This document shows positions 7,201-17,800 of a stretch of 64,000 nucleotides of DNA, piece by piece. Origin of the DNA: Streptomyces griseofuscus. Lineage in GTDB: Bacteria > Actinomycetota > Actinomycetes > Streptomycetales > Streptomycetaceae. The notes below the pieces were generated by a model. It worked only from the letters and a program-made list of their open reading frames with translations. It had not been told where the DNA came from and searched no databases. The stretch lies in contig NZ_CP051006.1 in assembly GCF_014673495.1 (NCBI RefSeq), forward strand, positions 7,253,001 through 7,317,000, in the 5' to 3' direction. The number at the start of each line of letters is the position of its first letter. The first letter of the stretch is position 1. The position numbers were made by a program, and so were the translations under genes.

Positions 7201-8871
7201 ATCGACGACAGCTTCTTCGAACTCGGCGGCGACAGCATCCTGGTGATCCAGGTGGTGCGTCGGGCGGGACAGGCCGGACTGGGCATCGCGCCGAAGGACG
7301 TGTACCGGCTGAGGAACGTCCGCGCGCTGGCACCCGTCGTGACCGTCCTCGCCGAGGAGGCCCCGGAGGACGCGGCCGCGGGCGTGGGAGAGGTGGCACC
7401 AACTCCCATGATGCGGCGGCTGCTTGAAGACGGCCGCTCGCTCGACGGCTTTCACCGGGCCATGGTCGTACGGACCCCCGCCGGTCTGACCCCCGAGGCT
7501 CTGCACACGGGCGTGAGCGCGCTGGTGGCGCGGCATGATGTGCTCCGGCTACGCGCCGAGCAGGCGGGGGACGGTACGACAACGTTGTATGTGCGGGGGC
7601 GGGACGCGGTCGACGTCCCGGCCCGGATCCGCCGGATCGACGTCGGCGGGCTGACGGACGACGAGATCGACTCCCTCGTGTGGCACGAACGCGAGTGCAC
7701 GGCAGGGGAGTTGGACCTTCGGGCCGGTGTCGCGTTCACGGTCACCTGGCTCGATGCCGGGCCGTCGGTGCGGGGGCGGCTGCTGTGGGTCGTACACCGG
7801 TTGGCCGTGGACGGGACGTCCTGGCGGATCCTGCTCGCCGATCTGGCGACCGCGTGTGCCGCCGCCATGGCCGGTACGACACCCACGTTCCCGCGGCCGG
7901 TCGCCTCCTTCCGTACATGGGCGGCCCACTTGGCCGAACTGGCCGCCAGTGATGAGCAGTTGCACGGCGTGCGGCGCTGGACCGAGGCGCTCAAGGGTGG
8001 CGAACCCAGCCCGGAAGCCGGTCTCTTGGGCACCGGCTCGGCACGCTCCCGTATGACCCTCCAGCTGGCCGAGGACGAGACGGCCGCTCTGCTGACGACC
8101 GTACCGACCGCTTTCCACGCCACCGTCGAGGACGCACTGCTCGCCGGGCTGACCCTGGCGGTGGCCGACCGGCGGCGGCACCACGGGACGGCGCACGGCA
8201 CATCCGTACTGCTGGAGGTGGCGGGAGACGGCCGCGCCGTCCTGCCCGCGCCCGCCGATCTGTCGGCGACGGTGGGCTGCTTCTCCAGCATCCACCCGAT
8301 GCTGCTCGACCCGGGCGAGGTCGAGTGGCGGGACATCTGGGCCGGTGGGGCGGACCTGGGCCGCGCCTTCAAGGCGATCAAGGAGCAGGCGCGCGAGTAC
8401 GCCGACAACGGCATCGCCTACGGACTGCTGCGCCATCTGAACCCGGACACCCGGGCCGAACTCGCCGCCCTGCCCGCGCCGCGGATCCGCTTCAGCTACC
8501 TCGGAACCTTCGAGGGAGGAGGCGGAAGCGACGGTGGCGACTGGACGACCGAACCCGAATGGGTGCTGCGCGGGAGCGACGCGACCGAGTCGGGCGCGGA
8601 CCACGCGATCGAGATCAGCGCCGTCACCGTGGACGGCCCCGACGGTGCCCGACTCGCCGTCCACTGGACCTGGTCCGAGGCCCACTTCTCCGAAACGACC
8701 CTGCGTGACCTGGCCGACACCTGGTTCCGCGCCCTGACGGCGCTCGCCGCACACGCGCGGCGCCCCGATGCGGGCGGCCCTACGCCGTCCGACCTCTCGC
8801 TGGTGGACATCAGCCAGAACGAGATCGACGACTTCGCAAGTGAACTTGAATCCGAGTGGGGGACCTGGTGA
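4210..8871 (+). CDS. NRPS 1: C-A(Gly)-T-E, E domain degenerate
   Basis: A 1553-residue one-module synthetase. C domain about residues 14-440 with HHIVLDG (His148, His149, Asp153). A domain about 453-960 with code DILQLGLIWK, a standard Gly code. T domain with FFELGGDS near residue 1001; GGDS is typical of carriers placed before an E domain. E-type domain about 1060-1530. In that domain HHxxxDG reads H1196-R1197-LAV-D1201-G1202, and the usual EGHGR stretch reads A1338-G-D1340-G-R, so both catalytic positions are lost. This is harmless next to achiral Gly. ATG 4210 has GAAGGG about 11 bp upstream. ATG 4222 and GTG 4234 are alternatives favoured by the inverted copy, which lacks ATG 4210. The C domain duplicates 1-1059. 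The gene overlaps NRPS 2 through a GTGA junction. Confidence 0.95.
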   Translation: MKHVMGPQVTDAPSTSLPLLAAQLGVWVAQQLEPESLVFHVSQFADIAGPVDADVFECALGRVLVEAEALRVRIVERGGEVRQELVSGSDWSLTRVDVSGLADPEGGARAWMREEMRRPFDLAGGGRLFTWALLKLSEERFFWYQRCHHIVLDGYSCSLVARRVAEVYTALVRGVPCPETSFRSLGRLVEQDRDYRDSPQHERDLDFWSARPLTEVEPLLLSGRSASAADFPLQQSAYLDKGAVDAVCAAAGLGPAGWTGAVLALSGAYFARLAGRDTVTVELPVTSRVTAVHRSTPGMLSNILPLSVPVPSGATITDVLTDVSASVRHLLLRQRYRQEDLHAGLGHAGGQYAFGPMVNILSFEHRLDFAGHPASAHPLTNGPVPDLALTIAPDTHPGRLRVDLHANPALYTHDDLTNHLTRLQHFINNLAANPQQPIVRTELMDRAERTQVLEGWNDTARHIPHDTLPVLFEQQVARTPDAVAVVFEGVELSYREVNERANRLARLLLDRGAGPERFIAVALPRSADLVVALLAVSKTGAAYVPIAPDYPADRIAHILDDADPMAVITVEDSGVELPADISRVLLDGSARPEAPYAQASGDLAEAERLAPLQADAPAYVIYTSGSTGRPKGVLVEHRALVNFLAAMQERFGLGAGDRLLAVTTVAFDIAGLELYLPLLHGAAVILAAPEQVRDALALRSLIASAGVTVVQATPSLWHAVVADARDELAGVRALVGGEALPGELARELTARAASVTNLYGPTETTIWSTADDVLGDVGGVPSIGRPIANTRVYVLDAGLCPVPVGVAGELYIAGAGLARGYVNRPGLTAERFVADPFGAPGSRMYRTGDLARWSTTGRLEYLGRVDDQVKVRGFRIELGEIESALAGHPEVARAAAVVREDRPGDKRIVGYVVPAPGAVPDPQALRAYVAGALPDYMVPSAVIALDALPLTPNGKLNRRALPAPGSTIGTKGQGPRTPLEETLCAVFAEVLGVDGVGIDDSFFELGGDSILVIQVVRRAGQAGLGIAPKDVYRLRNVRALAPVVTVLAEEAPEDAAAGVGEVAPTPMMRRLLEDGRSLDGFHRAMVVRTPAGLTPEALHTGVSALVARHDVLRLRAEQAGDGTTTLYVRGRDAVDVPARIRRIDVGGLTDDEIDSLVWHERECTAGELDLRAGVAFTVTWLDAGPSVRGRLLWVVHRLAVDGTSWRILLADLATACAAAMAGTTPTFPRPVASFRTWAAHLAELAASDEQLHGVRRWTEALKGGEPSPEAGLLGTGSARSRMTLQLAEDETAALLTTVPTAFHATVEDALLAGLTLAVADRRRHHGTAHGTSVLLEVAGDGRAVLPAPADLSATVGCFSSIHPMLLDPGEVEWRDIWAGGADLGRAFKAIKEQAREYADNGIAYGLLRHLNPDTRAELAALPAPRIRFSYLGTFEGGGGSDGGDWTTEPEWVLRGSDATESGADHAIEISAVTVDGPDGARLAVHWTWSEAHFSETTLRDLADTWFRALTALAAHARRPDAGGPTPSDLSLVDISQNEIDDFASELESEWGTW
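4213..5271 (+). repeat. Inverted repeat, right copy (partner 1-1059)
   Basis: This segment covers the first 353 codons of NRPS 1, ending inside the C domain only because the partner is cut by the window edge. It is near-identical to the reverse complement of 1-1059. Together the arms flank FAAL, ACP and mbtH. Confidence 0.93.
4250..7370 (+). other. Module 1: C-A-T, glycine
   Basis: C 4250-5530, A 5570-7090, T 7130-7370. Code read as D-I-L-Q-L-G-L-I-W-K from FDIAGLE, the VTVVQATPS strand, the ALVGGEA strand and LYGPTETTIW. This is a well-established Gly code. The C domain is EntF/DhbF-like and could accept an acyl donor, consistent with an initiating module. Confidence 0.85.
7390..8800 (+). 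other. Degenerate epimerisation domain
   Basis: E-domain fold recognised from VDGTSWRIL, GCFSSIHP, GIAYGLLRH and FSYLGTF. The second His of HHxxxDG is Arg (7798-7800), and the catalytic Glu and the His of EGHGR are Ala and Asp (8221-8229). Inferred to be inactive. Confidence 0.85.
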
Positions 8872-11800
8872 CCGGCCGGCCGCGTATCCAAGACATTCTG
8901 CCTCTGTCCGCGTTCCAGGAGGGCCTGCTCTTCCACTCCCTCTTCGACCCCACCGACACGGACGTCTACACCGTCCAGTGGGCGTTCGACCTCAAGGGCA
9001 CGCTGGACACCGAGGCGCTGCGAGCCGCGGCCGAGACGGTGCTGCGCCGGCACCCGAACCTGCGGGCCTCCTTCCGGCAGCGGAAGACCGGCGAACCCGT
9101 CCAGGTCATCCCGACCGAAGTACCGCTTCCGTGGCGCGAGTTCGACCTGAGCGCACGGAGTCGGGAGGAAGCCGGACGTGAAGCGGACCGGCTGGTGATC
9201 GAGGACCGTGCCACCCGCTTCGACCCCGCCCGACCGCCCCTGCTCCGCTTCACCCTCATCCGGATCGCGGCCGACCTGCACCGCCTGGTCCTCATCAACC
9301 ATCACCTCATCCTCGACGGATGGTCGATGCCGCTGTTCATGCGGGAGCTGTTCACCCTCTACACGAACCGGTGCGACGAGTCGGCGCTGCCGCGCGTGGC
9401 GCCGTACCGTGACTTCCTCGCCCATGTCGCGAACCAGGACCGCGAGGCCGGGCGCGAGGCGTGGCGCGCGGTCCTCGCCGACCTGGACGGCGAGACCCTG
9501 GTCGCACCGGGCGCCACCCGCCAGGGCACCGCGATACCCGAGCGCGTCCACGCCGAACTCTCGGCCGAGGACACCGCCGCCCTGGCCCGGCAGCTGCGCA
9601 GCCGCGGCCTGACGCTGAACACCGCGGTCCAGGGCGCCTGGGGAATCCTCCTCAGCCGCCTCACCGGGCGTGACGACGTCACCTTCGGTGCCACCGTCTC
9701 GGGCCGCTCGCCCGAACTCGCGGGCGCCGCCTCGATGATCGGCATGCTCATCAACACGATCCCCGTTCGCATGCGGGTCGTGCCCTCCGCGTCCCTCGAG
9801 ACCGGACTACAGCAATTGCAGGACACCCAGGCCCAGTTGCTCCAGCACCATCACATCGGGCTGTCCGAACTGCACAGCATGGCCGGCACCAAGGAACTGT
9901 TCGACACCTGCATCGTCTTCGAGAACTACCCCGTCGACCCGCAGTCCCTCGACCTGACGGACGCCGGGCTGCACGTGGAGTCCATGGAGGTGAAGGACGC
10001 CGCGCACTACCCGCTCCGCCTCGTCGCCGTCCCCGGCGAGCGCCTGCGGATGTGGCTGGACTACCGCCCCGACCTGTTCGACCAGCCGACCGCCGAGCGG
10101 ATCATGGGCTGGCTGCTGCGCCTGCTGGAAGCGGTGCGGGTCGACCCGAGCCGTACCGTCGCCGCCACGGAGATGGTGGATCCGGCGGAGCGCGCGCTGG
10201 TGATGGGGGAGTGGAACGACACCTCCACCGCGGTGCCGGACAACACGCTGCCCATGCTGTTCGAGGAGCAGGTGGCGCGGACCCCGGATGCGGTTGCGGT
10301 CGTGTTCGAGGGCGTGGAGCTGTCGTACCGCGAGGTGAACGAGCGGGCGAACCGGCTCGCCCGGCTGCTGATCGAGGGCGGCGCGGGTCCGGAGCGGTTC
10401 GTCGCCGTCGCCCTGCCGCGGTCCGCCGAGTTGGTGATCGCCCTGTTGGCGGTGCTGAAGACGGGCGCGGCGTATGTGCCGATCGATCCGGAGTACCCGG
10501 CCGACCGCATCGCCTACATCCTCGGCGACGCCGACCCGATGTGCGCCATCACCGGCCTCGGCGCGGAAGGTGTACTGCCCGCGGGCAGCGCTCAGGTCCT
10601 GCTGGACGGTCCCGCCACGCAGGAGGCTCTTGACGCGCGGGCGTCCGGTGACCTCACGGATGCGGAGCGGCTCGCGCCGCTGCACGCGGGTGCTCCGGCT
10701 TATGTGATCTACACGTCGGGGTCGACGGGTCGGCCCAAGGGTGTGGTGGTCGAGCATCGCGGGATCGTGAACCGGTTGTTGTGGATGCAGGACCGGTTCG
10801 GGCTGGCGGCTGATGACCGGGTGTTGCAGAAGACGCCGTCCGGTTTCGATGTGTCGGTGTGGGAGTTCTTCTGGCCGCTGCTCGTGGGCGCCGGACTCGT
10901 GGTCGCGCGGCCCGGTGGTCACCGGGATCCCGCGTATGTGGCCGAGGTGATCGCCGAGCAGCGGGTCACGACGGTGCACTTCGTGCCGTCCATGCTCCAG
11001 GTGTTCCTCCAGGAGCCTGCCGCTGTCCGGTGCGAGGGGCTGCGGCGGGTGGTGTGCAGTGGTGAGGCACTGCCCCCGGAGGTGGTGGAGCGCTTCCGGC
11101 AGGTCCTGGACGTGCCCCTGTTCAACCTCTACGGCCCCACCGAAGCGTCGGTGGATGTGTCCTGGTGGGAGTGCCGGGGTCCGCTCGGGGCTTCGGTGCC
11201 GATCGGGCGGCCGGTCTGGAACACCCGGCTGTACGTGCTGGACGCGGGTCTGGCCCCGGCACCGGTCGGTGTCGCGGGCGAGTTGTACATCGCGGGCACC
11301 CAGCTGGCCCGCGGCTACCATCACCGCCCCGACCTGACCGCGGAACGCTTCGTCGCCAACCCCTACGGGGCTCCCGGTGCGCGGATGTATCGGACCGGGG
11401 ACCTGGTGCGGTGGAACGCGGCCGGGGAGATCGAGTACCTGGGTCGCGTCGACGACCAGGTGAAGGTGCGTGGTTTCCGGATCGAGTTGGGCGAGATCGA
11501 GTCGGTTCTGGCCGGGCATCGTGGGGTTGCCCAGGTCGCGGTGGTGGTACGCGAGGACCGGCCGGGTGACAAGCGGCTTGTCGCTTACGTCGTCGCCGAC
11601 GGTGCGTTCGCCGTGGACCCCGCCGGGCTGCGGGACTTTGTGGCCGCCGCGGTGCCGGAGTACATGGTGCCGTCCGCCGTTCTCGTTCTCGACGCGTTGC
11701 CTCTGACGCCGAACGGAAAGCTGGACCGGCGTGCACTGCCGGCCCCGGAGTTCACGGCACGTGTGGAGAGCCGCGCCCCGCGCACCGAGCAGGAGCGGCA

Positions 11801-14800
11801 GCTGTGCGCGCTGTTCGCGGAAGTGCTCGGCGTCGACGAGGTCGGCATCGACGACAACTTCTTTGAAATCGGCGGGCATTCGCTGCTGGCGACGCGGCTG
11901 GTGAGTCGAGTTCGCTCGGTGCTGGGTGTGGAGCTGGGCATCCGCGTCCTGTTCGAGGCCCCGTCGGTGGCGGGGCTGGTGTCACGGATCGAGGGTGCCG
12001 GTGCCGGGCGTCCGACGCTTCGGGCGGTTGAGCGTCCGGAGTTGGTTCCGGTGTCGTTTGCTCAGCGGCGGTTGTGGTTCCTGGGCCGGCTGGAAGGGCC
12101 TAGCGCGACGTACAACATCCCGCTCGTCGTACGACTGCGAGGCGCGCTCGATGTCGCAGCGCTGAACGCGGCGTTGGTGGATGTGGTGGGTCGGCACGAG
12201 AGTCTGCGGACGGTGTTCGGGGAGGTGGAGGGGCAGCCGTATCAGCGGGTGCTCGGTGTTGAGGAGGCCGGGGTCGCGGTCGAGGTTCGGGAGAGCTCGG
12301 CGGCGACGCTGGATGCCGATGTGGATTCGGTGTCGGGGTATGTGTTCGATCTGGAGTCCGAGATTCCGGTGCGGGCGTGGTTGTTCGAGGTTGCCCCGGG
12401 TGAGTCTGTGTTGGTCGCGGTGGTGCATCACATCGCGGGTGATGGTTGGTCGCTGGGTCCGCTCGCGCGGGATCTGGCGGTCGCGTACGCGGCGCGGTGT
12501 GAGGGTTCGGCGCCTGGTTGGGAGCCGTTGCCGGTGCAGTACGCGGATTACACGCTGTGGCAGCGGGAGTTGCTGGGAGACGAGGACGACTCGGAGAGCG
12601 TCGGCGCCTCGCAGGTCGAGTTCTGGCGGCGCGAACTCGCCGAGATCCCGCAGGAATTGGCGCTGCCGTTCGACCGGCCTCGTCCGGCGGTGGCATCGCA
12701 CGCTGGTGACGTCGTGGAGTTGGCGTTCGACGCGCGGACGCATCGGCGTGTGCTGAGCCTTGCCCGGGAGAGCGGGGCGAGCGCCTTCATGGTGATGCAG
12801 GCCGCGGTGGCCGCCCTGCTGTCCCGGTTGGGCGCGGGTGAGGACATCCCGATCGGTTCGCCGGTGGCGGGTCGGTTGGACGAGGCGCTCGACGACTTGG
12901 TCGGGTTCTTCGTGAACACGCTGGTGTTGCGGACGGACGTCTCGGGTGATCCGTCGTTCGTGGAGTTGGTGGAGCGCGTTCGCGAAGCCGATCTCCGGGC
13001 GTTCGGGGCGCAGGACGTGCCCTTCGAGCGGCTGGTGGAGGCGCTGAACCCGGTCAGGTCCTTGGGCCGGCATCCGCTCTTCCAGGTGGCGCTGGCGATC
13101 CAGAACACACCCGTGTCGGAACTGGTGATGCCGGGTCTTGAGGCGGAGGCGGGCCCGGGTGGGACGGGCGCGGCGAAGTTCGACCTGTCCTTCAACCTGG
13201 CCGAGTCCTTCACCGAGTCCGGTGAGCCGGCCGGGATCTCGGGTGGGATCGAGTTCGCCACGGACGTGTTCGACCGGGCGACGATCGAGCGGATGGCGGG
13301 CTGGCTGACCCGTCTGCTGGAGGGGGCCCTGGCGGACCCGAGGCAGCCCGTCAGCAGGGCGCACTTCCTCGATGCAGGCGAACAGCGGCTGGTGCTGGAG
13401 GAGTGGAACGACACCTCCGCCGCGGTGGCCGATGGCACGCTGCCGGCGCTGTTCGAGGCGCAGGTGGCGCGGACGCCGGACGCCGTGGCGGTCGTATGCG
13501 ACGGTGTCGAGCTGTCGTACCGCGAGGTCGATGAGCGGGCTAACCGGCTGGCGCGACTGCTGGTCGGGGAGGGTGCCGGTCCGGAGCGGTTTGTCGCCGT
13601 GGCGATGCCTCGTTCTGCGGAGCTGGTGATCGTGCTGCTCGCGGTGCTGAAGTCCGGCGCCGCGTATGTGCCGATCGACCCGGACTATCCGGCCGACCGC
13701 ATCGCGTACATCCTCGATGACGCCGACCCGATGGCCGTGATCACGGTCAGGGGCAGCGGTGTCGAGCTGCCGGCCGGCACGAGCCGGATCCTGCTGGACG
13801 AGCCCGGGACCGTGGCGCGGCTGGCTGCGATGGGGGCCGAGAACCTCACCGATGCCGAGCGTCTGGGATCGTTGGGCGTGGATGTTCCGGCGTACGTGAT
13901 CTTCACTTCGGGTTCGACGGGTCGTCCCAAGGGTGTGGTGGTCGAGCACCGGTCGGTCGTCAATCTGCTGGCGTGGGCGGATCGCAGGTTCGAGTTCGGA
14001 CAGTTGGCGCGGGTTGTGGCCTCGACGTCGCTGAACTTCGATGTCTCGGTCTTCGAGATCTTCAGCCCGCTGGTGGCCGGTGGGAGCATCGAGGTCGTCC
14101 AGGACCTGCTGTCCCTGGCCGATCTGGAGCCCGAGGCGCTGGCCGGGAGCCTGGTCAGCGGTGTGCCGTCGGCGTTCTCCCATCTGCTGGCCGGTTCGCT
14201 GGGTGATGCTCGGCCGAGTGCGGTTGCCCTGGCCGGTGAGGCGCTGGCCGCGCACACTGTGCGGGACATTCAGGCGGCCATGCCCGGAGCCCGGGTCGCG
14301 AACATCTACGGTCCGACCGAGGCGACGGTGTACACGACGTACTGGCATGCTGATGCCGGTTCGGGCGTGGACACCACCCCGCCGATCGGCCGGCCGATCG
14401 ACAATGTCTCCACCTATGTCCTGGACGCGGGCCTGTGCCCGGTCCCGGTCGGTGTCGCGGGTGAGTTGTACATCGCGGGCGACGGCCTGGCGCGCGGGTA
14501 TCTCAACCGCCCTGGCCTGACGGCGGAGCGGTTCGTCGCGGATCCGTTCGGGGCGGCCGGTGCGCGGATGTATCGGACCGGGGACCTGGTGCGGTGGAAC
14601 GCGGCCGGGGAGATCGAGTATCTGGGTCGTGTCGATGACCAGGTGAAGGTGCGTGGTTTCCGGATCGAGTTGGGCGAGATCGAGTCGGTTCTGGCCGGAC
14701 ATCCGGAGGTCGCGCAGGTCGCGGTGGTGGTGCGCGAGGACCGGCCGGGCGACAAGCGCCTTGTCGGGTACGTCGTTCCGGCGGCCGGTGCGGCGCTTGA

Positions 14801-17800
14801 GCCCGGGGCGCTGCGGGCGTTCGTGGGTGCCGCGGTGCCGGAGTACATGGTGCCGTCCGCCGTCCTCGTCCTTGACGCGCTGCCGTTGACGCCGAACGGG
14901 AAGCTGGACCGGCGTGCTCTGCCGGTGCCGGAGTTCGCCGTTGATGGTGAGGGTCGCGCCCCGCGGACGCCGCAGGAGGAGATCCTGTGCCAGGTCTTCG
15001 CCGAGGTGTTGTGCGTTGAGCGGGTGTCCATTGATGACAACTTCTTTGAGTTGGGCGGGCATTCGCTGCTGGCGACGCGGCTGGTGAGTCGTGTCCGGTC
15101 GGTGCTGGGTGTGGAGTTGGGCATTCGTGCCTTGTTCGAGGCTCCGTCGGTGGCGGGGTTGGTGGAGCGGCTTGCGGGTGCTGGTGCGGGCAGGGCTGTT
15201 CTGAGGGCGGTTGAGCGTCCGGAGTTGGTTCCGGTGTCGTTTGCTCAGCGCCGGTTGTGGTTCCTGGGCCGGCTTGAGGGGCCGAGTGCGACGTACAACA
15301 TTCCGCTGGTGGTACGGCTGCGGGGTGCGCTGGATGTGGGTGCGCTGAACGCGGCGTTGGTGGATGTGGTGGGTCGGCACGAGAGTCTGCGGACGGTGTT
15401 CGGGGAGGTGGAGGGGCAGCCGTATCAGCGGGTGCTCGGTGTTGAGGAGGCCGGGGTCGCGGTCGAGGTTCGGGAGAGCTCGGCGGCGACGCTGGATGCC
15501 GATGTGGAGTCGGTGTCGGGGTATGTGTTCGATCTGGAGTCCGAGATTCCGGTGCGGGCGTGGCTGTTCCAGGTCGGCGTGGATGAGTTTGTGTTGGTCG
15601 CGGTGGTGCATCACATCGCGGGTGATGGTTGGTCGCTGGGTCCGCTCGCGCGGGATCTGGCGGTCGCGTATGCGGCGCGGTGTGAGGGCGTGGCTCCGGG
15701 GTGGGAGCCGTTGCCGGTGCAGTACGCGGATTACACCCTGTGGCAGCGGGAGTTGCTGGGAGACGAGGACGACTCGGAGAGCGTCGGCGCCTCGCAGGTC
15801 GAGTTCTGGCGAGGTGAACTCGCTGATATTCCCGATGAGTTGACGCTGCCGTTCGATCGTTCGCGTCCGGTGGTCGCTTCGTACGCCGGTGACGTCGTGG
15901 AGCTGGCGTTCGATGAGCGGGTGCATCGTGGAGTGGTGAGCCTCGCGCGGGAGCGTGGGGCGAGTGTCTTCATGGTGATGCAGGCCGCGGTGGCCGCCCT
16001 GCTGTCCCGGTTGGGCGCGGGTGAGGACATCCCGATCGGTTCGCCGGTGGCGGGTCGGTTGGACGAGGCGCTGGATGACCTTGTCGGGTTCTTCGTGAAC
16101 ACGCTGGTGCTGCGGACGGACGTGTCGGGTGATCCGTCGTTCGCGGATCTGGTCGAGCGGGTCCGGGAGACGGATCTGCGGGCCTTCGGGGCGCAGGACG
16201 TGCCGTTCGAGCGGCTGGTGGAGGTGCTGAACCCTGTCAGGTCCATGGGCCGGCATCCGCTCTTCCAGGTGGCGCTGGCGTTCCAGAACGCTCCTGTGTC
16301 CGACCTGGAGATGCCTGGACTGGACGTCTTGGCCGAGCCGGGGGCCACGGGCGCGGCGAAGTTCGATCTGTCCTTCAACCTGTCGGAGTCCTTCACCGGA
16401 GCGGGTGAGCCGGCCGGGATCTCGGGTGGGATCGAGTTCGCCACGGACGTGTTCGACCGGGCGACGATCGAGCGGATGGTTGGTTGGCTGACACGTCTGC
16501 TGGAGGAGGTGCTGGCGGACCCGCGGCAACCGGTCAGCCGGGCGCGCATCCTCGAAGACACCGAGCTTGCCCAGGTCCTCAACGGCTGGAACGACACCCG
16601 TCAGGAGGTTTCCGGCGCGGCCCTTCCCACGCTGTTCGAGGAGCAGGTGGCGCGGACCCCGGATGCGATTGCGGTCGTGTTCGAGGGCGTCGAGTTGTCG
16701 TATCGCGAGGTGAACGAGCGGGCGAACCGGCTGGCGCGGCTGCTGGTCGGGCAGGGCGCCGGGCCGGAGCGGTTCGTCGCCGTCGCCCTGCCCCGCTCCG
16801 CCGAGCTGGTGATCTCGCTGTTGGCGGTGCTGAAGACCGGTGCGGCGTATGTGCCGATCGACCCTGACTACCCGGCCGACCGCATCGCCTACATCCTCGG
16901 CGACGCCGACCCCATGTGCGTCATCACGGTCGAGGGCAGTGGAGTCGAACTGCCGGCTGGCACCGCCCGAATAGTCCTTGACGGTCCCGCCACGCAGGAG
17001 GCTCTGGACGCGCAGGCGCCCGGTGACCTCGCCGACGCCGAACGGCTCGCGACGCTCCACGCCGACGCGCCTGCCTATGTGATCTACACGTCGGGGTCGA
17101 CGGGTCGTCCCAAGGGTGTGGTGGTCGAGCACCGCGGGATCGTGAACCGGTTGTTGTGGATGCAGGACCGGTTCGGGCTGGCGGCTGATGACCGGGTGTT
17201 GCAGAAGACGCCGTCCGGTTTCGATGTGTCGGTGTGGGAGTTCTTCTGGCCGTTGTTGGTGGGTGCGGGCTTGGTGGTGGCGCGGCCCGGTGGTCACCGG
17301 GATCCCGCGTATGTGGCCGAGGTGATCGCCGAGCAGCGGGTCACGACGGTGCACTTCGTGCCGTCCATGCTCCAGGTGTTCCTCCAGGAGCCTGCCGCTG
17401 TCCGGTGCGAGGGGCTGCGGCGGGTGGTGTGCAGTGGTGAGGCACTGCCCCCGGAGGTGGTGGAGCGCTTCCGGCAGGTCCTGGACGTGCCCCTGTTCAA
17501 CCTCTACGGCCCCACCGAAGCGTCGGTGGATGTGTCCTGGTGGGAGTGCCGGGGTCCGCTCGGGGCTTCGGTGCCGATCGGGCGGCCGGTCTGGAACACC
17601 CGGCTGTACGTGCTGGACGCGGGTCTGGCCCCGGCACCGGTCGGTGTCGCGGGCGAGTTGTACATCGCGGGCACCCAGCTGGCCCGCGGCTACCATCACC
17701 GCCCCGACCTGACCGCGGAACGCTTCGTCGCCAACCCCTACGGGGCTCCCGGCTCCCGTATGTACCGCACCGGTGACCTCGTCCGCTGGAACACCGACGG

